From Kryptolebias marmoratus (taxonomy: Eukaryota; Chordata; Actinopteri; Cyprinodontiformes; Rivulidae), in NCBI RefSeq assembly GCF_001649575.2, contig NC_051437.1, forward strand, positions 12,510,391 to 12,574,390: 64,000 nt of DNA, given 5' to 3'. The position numbers were made by a program, and so were the translations under genes. A model generated the notes under the pieces. The model made no database searches. It saw only the letters and a list, made by a program, of their open reading frames with translations, and was not told the DNA's origin. Shown here in pieces: positions 58,840-64,000 of the stretch (position 1 is the first letter of the stretch; every line of letters starts with the position of its first letter).

Positions 58840-59070
58840 GTGCTCCTTGCAAAACAGGTTATCCTTTACCATGTCTGGCGGTGAAGTTTGAAAGCATTTA
58901 CTCCAGTAGTTTTCCAGATTTATAAAATTGCAAGTTCGAAACGCGGGTACTCGCTCAATGTAAACAGAGAAGCCTGAGTCACATGACTGACCAGCGTCAG
59001 GCTGGCTGCAGTCCCTGTAGGTAAACTAACATGGCCGGGAACGTTTCGTCTGTTTCCAGTCACTTCGGCT
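58840..59070 (-). repeat. Dispersed repeat family C, copy 2 (inverted)
   Basis: CGAAACGCGGGTACTCGCTC and AATGTAAACAGAGAAG are the complement of the core of copy 1. CTAACATGGCCGGGAACG and the sequence around TTTACTCCAGTAGTTTTCC also align to it. It starts about 190 bp beyond the CpG-rich promoter of the IQSEC-family gene. Confidence 0.55.
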
Positions 59071-59569
59071 GTTTTCCGTAGGTTCAAGGGCTCCATCAGT
59101 TATAAATGGGAATTTAATTCATGATTTAAAAATGTGACTTTATTTTCAATGAACTCATTGACATTAACAGGATCATCTCTCTGACGGAAATGTTTGTCAT
59201 TTCAGATTTTTTTTAAATGTTTTTCTCGCAGATTTATCATTTTTTTCTCCCCCGATTTAACATCTAGTTTTATTTTATGTGAACTCGTCAGCGGACCGGA
59301 CCGAGCTCTACCTCGGGCTGGATGTGGCCCCTGGTTGAATAACCCTGACATAAAGAAACAAAGGCATGTACGAGTTGGCATCAGGTCACAGATTTTTGAG
59401 AAAACTATTTACACAGATTTTGTTTCTGATGCTATAATTTTTAAATATTTTTTTGTCCAATTTTTTTGACTTTGCAGTAAATACCTCTAACATCAGACAT
59501 AAACTGAGGAAAAACTAAATGCAGTTTTCAAACAATGAGTTAATTTATTAAAGGGGAGGGGCTATCTAA

Positions 59570-60040
59570 ACCAACTTGGCCCTATGTGAAAAACTCATCG
59601 CCCCTAAACCCAATAACTGGTTGTGTCCCCCTTGGCAGCACCCTTGTTAAATCATAAATTAACACTTTTTTTTGGCAGGCAAGCTCAGATTCACTCCCCA
59701 CACCCAGGCCTGATCACTGCCAGAGCTGCAGGACCAGAAAGTCACATAAACAAAATGGGAGAAAACACGGAACAGTGGAGAACCTACCCAGGAGCGGGCG
59801 GCGACTCCTCCAGGAGGCCCCAGAAAGAACCCAGAACATCGACTGAAGCCCTGCAGGCTCCACCCGCCTCAGCTAGGGTCAAAGTTCACGAGTCAACATT
59901 AAGAAAATAAATAAATAAATGGCCACTTTCAAGGTGGGAACCGCCACGAAGACCCGTCTCATTTGATGTCCCATGAGACACTGACAGTCGAACACGGTGG
60001 TGGTAGTGTTATGGTCTGGGGCTACTTTGCTACTCATCTT
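59570..60040 (+). mobile_element. Tc1/mariner-like transposon remnant, internally deleted
   Basis: The left part (AATAACTGGTTGTGTCCCCC, then TTGGCAGCACCC) matches a terminal region common in fish Tc1-like elements. The coding relic on the plus strand includes GGAACAGTGGAGAACCTACC and CCCAGAACATCGACTGAAGC, corresponding to the DNA-binding half of the transposase. It then jumps to GTGGTGGTAGTGTTATGGTC, encoding GGSVMVWGYFA of the catalytic core. The stretch normally lying between these is mostly deleted, and no right terminal repeat is obvious. The frame is broken. It is a different subfamily from the copy at 61.2 kb. Confidence 0.65.
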
Positions 60041-60044
60041 TTTT

Positions 60045-61195
60045 AAAAAAATGAATTTTTTTATTTACTAAGTTTTCATTTTATCATTTTTAGAGGCTTT
60101 TAATGATGTCACCCCCTAACTTCTGAGATGTCTAAACTTTCCAACACTGTCCCCACATCAGTGTGAGGACAGGAACAAACACCTGGACACTTCTGTCCTC
60201 TTCCACCCAGCGTGTCTCTCTCTGCTGTGGGACGTTCCACACCCGAGCTCCCATTGACTTCTGTTATATTTGAGCTCCAGCTGGAAGTGGAGGGTCTGTT
60301 TAACTTGTTATTTGTCCTACATAAAACACCGTCGAAGCATAAAAAACCTCCCAGGTGGGACCGTCAGAGTCTTCTCATCTTCACGGCTCAAGACGTTTTC
60401 AGCTACAAATTGTAGTTTTCACACAGCGCCTGTTTGTTCGAGGCTTACTTTTCAGTCTGTCTCTGCCTCTTTTAAGCTTGGTGCCAGGGAGCGAGAGGCA
60501 CAGCTACGTGGTTACCATGGCGACCCCGGTACGCCACTGGCAGCAGCATTGCTTTATGTATTTCCTCTTATTCTGCGTTCACCTTTGGGCGGGAATTTGA
60601 TTTGGCGGCGCTGCTCTCGCTCCCTGAGCTGCTCACAACCCCGCCTGTGTGGGCCCAAGCGCCGAGCAGGCCGAGCCCAGCGCGTTCGAGAGGAACCGAC
60701 GCTGACGTTTCATCACGGGCGGCCATCTTTAGCCAACCAGAGCGGCAGCCGATCGGTCAGTTCCAGACGAGCCCTGCAGGAGGTGGTGGCGCACACGTCT
60801 GTAGGAGGGCTGAGAGGCCAATCAATAAACGGGCTGAGCGATGGCGCTCATTACCCGCTCTGCTTCCTGGACCTCAGAGGGGCCACGAGCAGCTCCAAAC
60901 GACGGGGGCTCAGCCCAGGCCCCCCACCCCAGCTGCATCTTCATGTAACAGCTGCATTACGTTTTAGTTAATTAAGAGTAAAATCAAACTAAAGAAATTA
61001 ACTGCGTATTTTTACTATACTCCAATGTTGTTTCTGAGCCAAAAAAGTTGAACTGAAGCTTGTCGTAAAATATGTTTTAATAACAGCGGTTGTTGTTCTA
61101 AAAGCTGAACTGCGACCACACTTTATTTAGGAGCACAGTAACTTATTTTTAACACTGCTTACTTGTTCACTCGGTTTATTTATGCAGTTTTTACA
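60045..61195. other. Non-coding stretch between two Tc1 remnants
   Basis: A GC-rich part (60595-60930) holds several overlapping open frames of up to 233 codons without recognised content. It could be an upstream regulatory region of the minus-strand gene. Confidence 0.45.
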
Positions 61196-61199
61196 ACCT

Positions 61200-61951
61200 T
61201 GATTCTGAAAAAGTCGTGTAAAATGTAATTAAAAACAGAATGCAACGATTTGCAATTCTTACAAACCCACATTTTATCCACAGTGGAGCTTAATAAACAG
61301 GAACATTTCCACAAATCACTGTCTGTAAACACAGTTCACTGACCCATCCGCTGATGCTGGTTAAAGCTCTATCAGGCAAAGAAGAAGCCAGATGTGAACA
61401 CCAGCCAGAAATCCTGTCGTCTTCTCTGGACTGAGGCAAAGAGGACAACTGCTCTGTGGTCAGATGAATCAAAATTTAAATCTGTTTTTTAGAAACCACA
61501 GATGCCATGACCTCCGTACTAAAGAGGAGAGGGACCATCGGGCCTGCTGATGGCCTCTCTGATGGTATGGGGGTGCATTAGTGCCTGTAGCATGGGCGCC
61601 ATCAATGCAGGAAAGTACATGCAAGTTTTCAAACAACATATCCTCACAGCCAGCAAAAACTGATCCCAGGACGGCTGAACAGCTAGAATCCTCCATCAGA
61701 CAGGAATGGGTCAACAATCCCTCTAAAACCTCCAGCAGCTGCTCTCCTCAGATGTTTACAGACTGATGAAGAAGAGGAGGAGATGCTTCAGAGTGAGACG
61801 TGGACCTGGAGACGTGTTGCTGCCACATAATTTCAAAATGACCTTACATTTTCTTTTAAAATTGCAGTTTTTTAAACAATTGTTGATAAAAATACATAAA
61901 ATGTGGAAATCATCACATTCTGCTTTTATTTACATCTTTTTCAGAATTGCG
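61200..61951 (+). mobile_element. Tc1/mariner DNA transposon, internally deleted
   Basis: Terminal inverted repeats are visible: ATTCTGAAAAAG at the left edge (61202) and its complement CTTTTTCAGAAT at the right (61937-61948). Sub-terminal AACAGAATGC (left) and ATTCTGCTTTTATTTA (right) also correspond. Transposase relics on the plus strand read WSDESKFK near 61458, LMVWGCISA near 61563, EQLESSIRQEW near 61681, and a degraded C-terminus. The LMVWG block is the usual neighbourhood of the second catalytic Asp in Tc1-type DDE transposases. The segment between it and the C-terminus is missing, and frames are broken, so the copy is non-autonomous. Confidence 0.8.
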
Positions 61952-61954
61952 ATT

Positions 61955-63505
61955 GCACTGAAATGTGTGTGATTACGCACACTGAACTGAAAGATGTCTC
62001 CCTGAAACTTTCTCGCCGCGGCGTGCAAAATGGCTGCCAGTCGGCAGGTAACGTGAAGCGGACGCCGAGGGACCAAAACTAAAGGCTGCTTCTTCTGTTT
62101 CTGAGGAGACGGGTCTCTCTTTTATTTCATTTTTTGGGGGGAAGATCTAACGTTATTCAGGAAACAATCGGCGCTCCAGCCTGGGACGCTCAGGGCTCAG
62201 CGCCCCACGCTGCGGTTTGTGCGTCTGTTATCAAAGTGGCGTCATGCACCCACTCCTCAGAGAAGGTATAAAAAAAATCAGAATAACTTGCTGCTCCAGT
62301 TATCCCTCCTTTCATTTTCTCTTTTTGAGTCATTTTTCAAAGCCTGGTGGAAAACGTTGCAATCCTTCTCCCCCCCCACCGGATCGGGCCTTGGCGCCAT
62401 TTGTCCGTGACGCTGGAGGCTTCACCTTCATGTTGTTCCACCTGAAGGCGCTGCACTCGGAACGCTTCCAAGGAAGGGCGGGGAGAGAACAACAGCACGA
62501 ACACAAGAACACTGTGCAGATGAAGCACACGGGGGGGCTTTTCTGCGACGAAGAGCCCGGGGAGGCCATTACGCGCCACCCGGGAGGACGAGCGCCGCTA
62601 ATAGCAGCGCGGTCGTACGGCGGCCCTGAGGTGTGAGGCAGCAGCTACTTTAGACAAACAAAAAGAGCAAAAAAACTAAGGAACAAATGGAAGACAGGAA
62701 AGAAGAATTTGCCCCGTACGGTTTAGGAACACATCAAATATTTCACAGTATTTAAAACATCGGATGAAAGACAGCAGAACTTTTTCTTTCTGGTGTATCT
62801 TTCACATCCAATCTTCCTGAAGTAGCTTTTTATTTGATTTTATTACCCCCCTCTTGGTCGGGTTGGAGGACGGGTTTGGACAGCGCCGTGCGGCCTAATG
62901 GAAGGAATAAATCGAGTGTCACTTGGGCCCAGATAACCACTTTAATCATTTATAACCTGCTGCCGCGCTGGGAACCTCCGTGGCACCGTCTGGTGATGAG
63001 GGGAGGGGGAGCAGAAAACGGTCATTTCCACTTTTTGCTTTCGGCCGACGGTTACATCAGAACATCAGAACTAGTTCTGGTCCAGTTTCTCCAAAGAGCC
63101 GCCGCCTGTGAGTCGGCTGGTTGGTTTGCTTCTTTACGCAGCACAACGTACAGGTGGACGCGTCTTCTTCTCCTCGGCCAGCCAGCAATGTAAGAACCCA
63201 CCCCTCTGACCTGACCCCTGACCCCGCCATGGTGTCCATGGCCTGCAGCCGGCCTTTCAGGCTCCACTCGAGGCCTCGGCTGTTTAAAGAGGAAACGAAA
63301 AATGTTTCAAAGCTGACATAAATCAAAAGAAAGTCATAAAAGGTGCTTGTTTCCAGAGCCTGTCACTTTAAAATAAATTACACTTAATTTAAAATAATCA
63401 AAGACCGAAAAACTTACTTCAGGGTTTTCCGTGGGACGTATCCCGAGCCGAACAGGAACGCCAACAAGGCAGGAAGTATCAAATATGGTCAGTGTGGGTG
63501 AAATG
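61955..63505. other. Non-coding stretch, no gene seen
   Basis: A CpG-rich patch (62380-62640) carries a 139-codon plus-strand frame beginning in CA/GT-rich sequence, unrecognised and not called. The rest shows no identifiable feature. Confidence 0.45.
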
Positions 63506-63508
63506 GTT

Positions 63509-63710
63509 CATCCATTTTCTTTTTAGCGGTCACTGTGCGAGAGGCGGGGGACACCCTGGACAGGTCGCAAGTCCATCACAGGGACACATAGAGACAAACG
63601 AGACAAACATCCGCTCACTCTCAGTCACACCTCGGGACAAGTTGTTCCCAGGGAACCTAACGTGTGTTTTTGGGCTGTGGGAGGAAACCGGAGAACCCGG
63701 AGATGAAACG
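63509..63710 (-). mobile_element. Fish interspersed repeat, probably an RTE-type LINE 3' end
   Basis: The sequence begins TTCATCCATTTTCTTTTTAG and contains GGGGGACACCCTGGACAGGT, CGCAAGTCCATCACAGGGAC, and TGTTTTTGGGCTGTGGGAGG. This order is a widely dispersed fish repeat. The CATCCATTTTCT edge, read on the minus strand, resembles the 3' terminus of RTE-clade LINEs. Orientation and class are inferred from memory. Confidence 0.55.
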
Positions 63711-63895
63711 GTTCAGTTTGTTGTAATTATTTGTGTGAACCGACTCAGAACTCCAACATCTGAGTCGTTCTTCAGCTTCCTGAAGGAGCAGAAGGTTGGA
63801 TGGATGTGGTCCGTTCAGCTCCTGGAGGAAACTACAACCTAAACTGAGAAGAGGAGCACCTGAAACACAAACCTTCAGTAGAAGAACCATCGGCT

Positions 63896-64000
63896 GCCGG
63901 ACCGACGCCTTCAGCCTCTGCCTGTCGGACCGACACCATCGGCCTCCGCCTGTCAGATCAACACTGTCAGCCTCTGACTGTCAGATCGACACCATCAGCC
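63896..64000 (+). repeat. 28-bp minisatellite running off the window edge
   Basis: Units start at 63896, 63924, 63952 and 63980 and have the form GTCGGACCGACACCATCGGC followed by CTCCGCCT. The fourth is cut by the window edge. A partial unit precedes the first. The total length is unknown. Confidence 0.9.

Noticed and set aside
60270..60971. 233-codon plus-strand frame
   Set aside because: It overlaps other frames in GC-rich DNA and has no recognised content or splice-consistent ends; a chance frame is more likely.

Overview
The window looks like teleost fish nuclear DNA, almost all of it non-coding. The reasons are abundant CA/GT and homopolymer runs, three N gaps, and interspersed repeats typical of ray-finned fish: Tc1/mariner remnants, a palindromic hAT MITE, tRNA-like SINEs and a CR1/L2-like LINE tail. 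No prokaryotic operon, CRISPR array or rRNA/tRNA gene was seen. Nearly every long open frame is a chance frame without splice-consistent ends or recognisable protein.

The one firm gene is at the right. On the minus strand, 58094 down to 57832 is a first coding exon of an IQSEC/BRAG-family Arf guanine-nucleotide exchange factor. It encodes the N-terminal coiled coil, has an in-frame stop upstream of the ATG, and ends at a good GTAAGG donor in phase 2. It sits in a CpG-rich promoter region (about 57.6-58.65 kb). Everything to the left is probably the long first intron or alternative-promoter territory of this gene. A second candidate first exon on the same strand (6045 down to 5927) also has an upstream in-frame stop, a strong Kozak ATG, a GTGAGT donor and the same exit phase. 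It could be an alternative first exon 52 kb downstream. Three weaker exon candidates lie on the plus strand (162-404, 645-708, 12980-13020).

Repeat layout from left to right. An unnamed dispersed element with a conserved GATGGCCGCCACAGCCAA core occurs at eight places, and at 56.64-57.43 kb it forms a tandem array with a 308-bp period. A 39-unit minisatellite (16.23-17.10 kb) lies inside one of three copies of another dispersed repeat (the others are at 34.7 and 47.8 kb) and seems to have grown from a short motif those copies share. SINE-like elements are at 11.0, 23.0 and 26.8 kb. A complete hAT-type MITE with an 8-bp target duplication is at 28.98-29.19 kb. A LINE 3' fragment is at 51.25-52.04 kb. 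An inverted-repeat MITE is at 53.42-53.65 kb. Two exact 28-bp minisatellites are at 55.85 kb and at the right edge, and two deleted Tc1/mariner copies are at 59.6 and 61.2 kb.

The most notable signals are the possible paired promoters of the IQSEC gene, the trinucleotide repeats on both sides of its first exon, the seeded minisatellite, and the GATGGCCGCC repeat family. I did not find a new defence or metabolic system.
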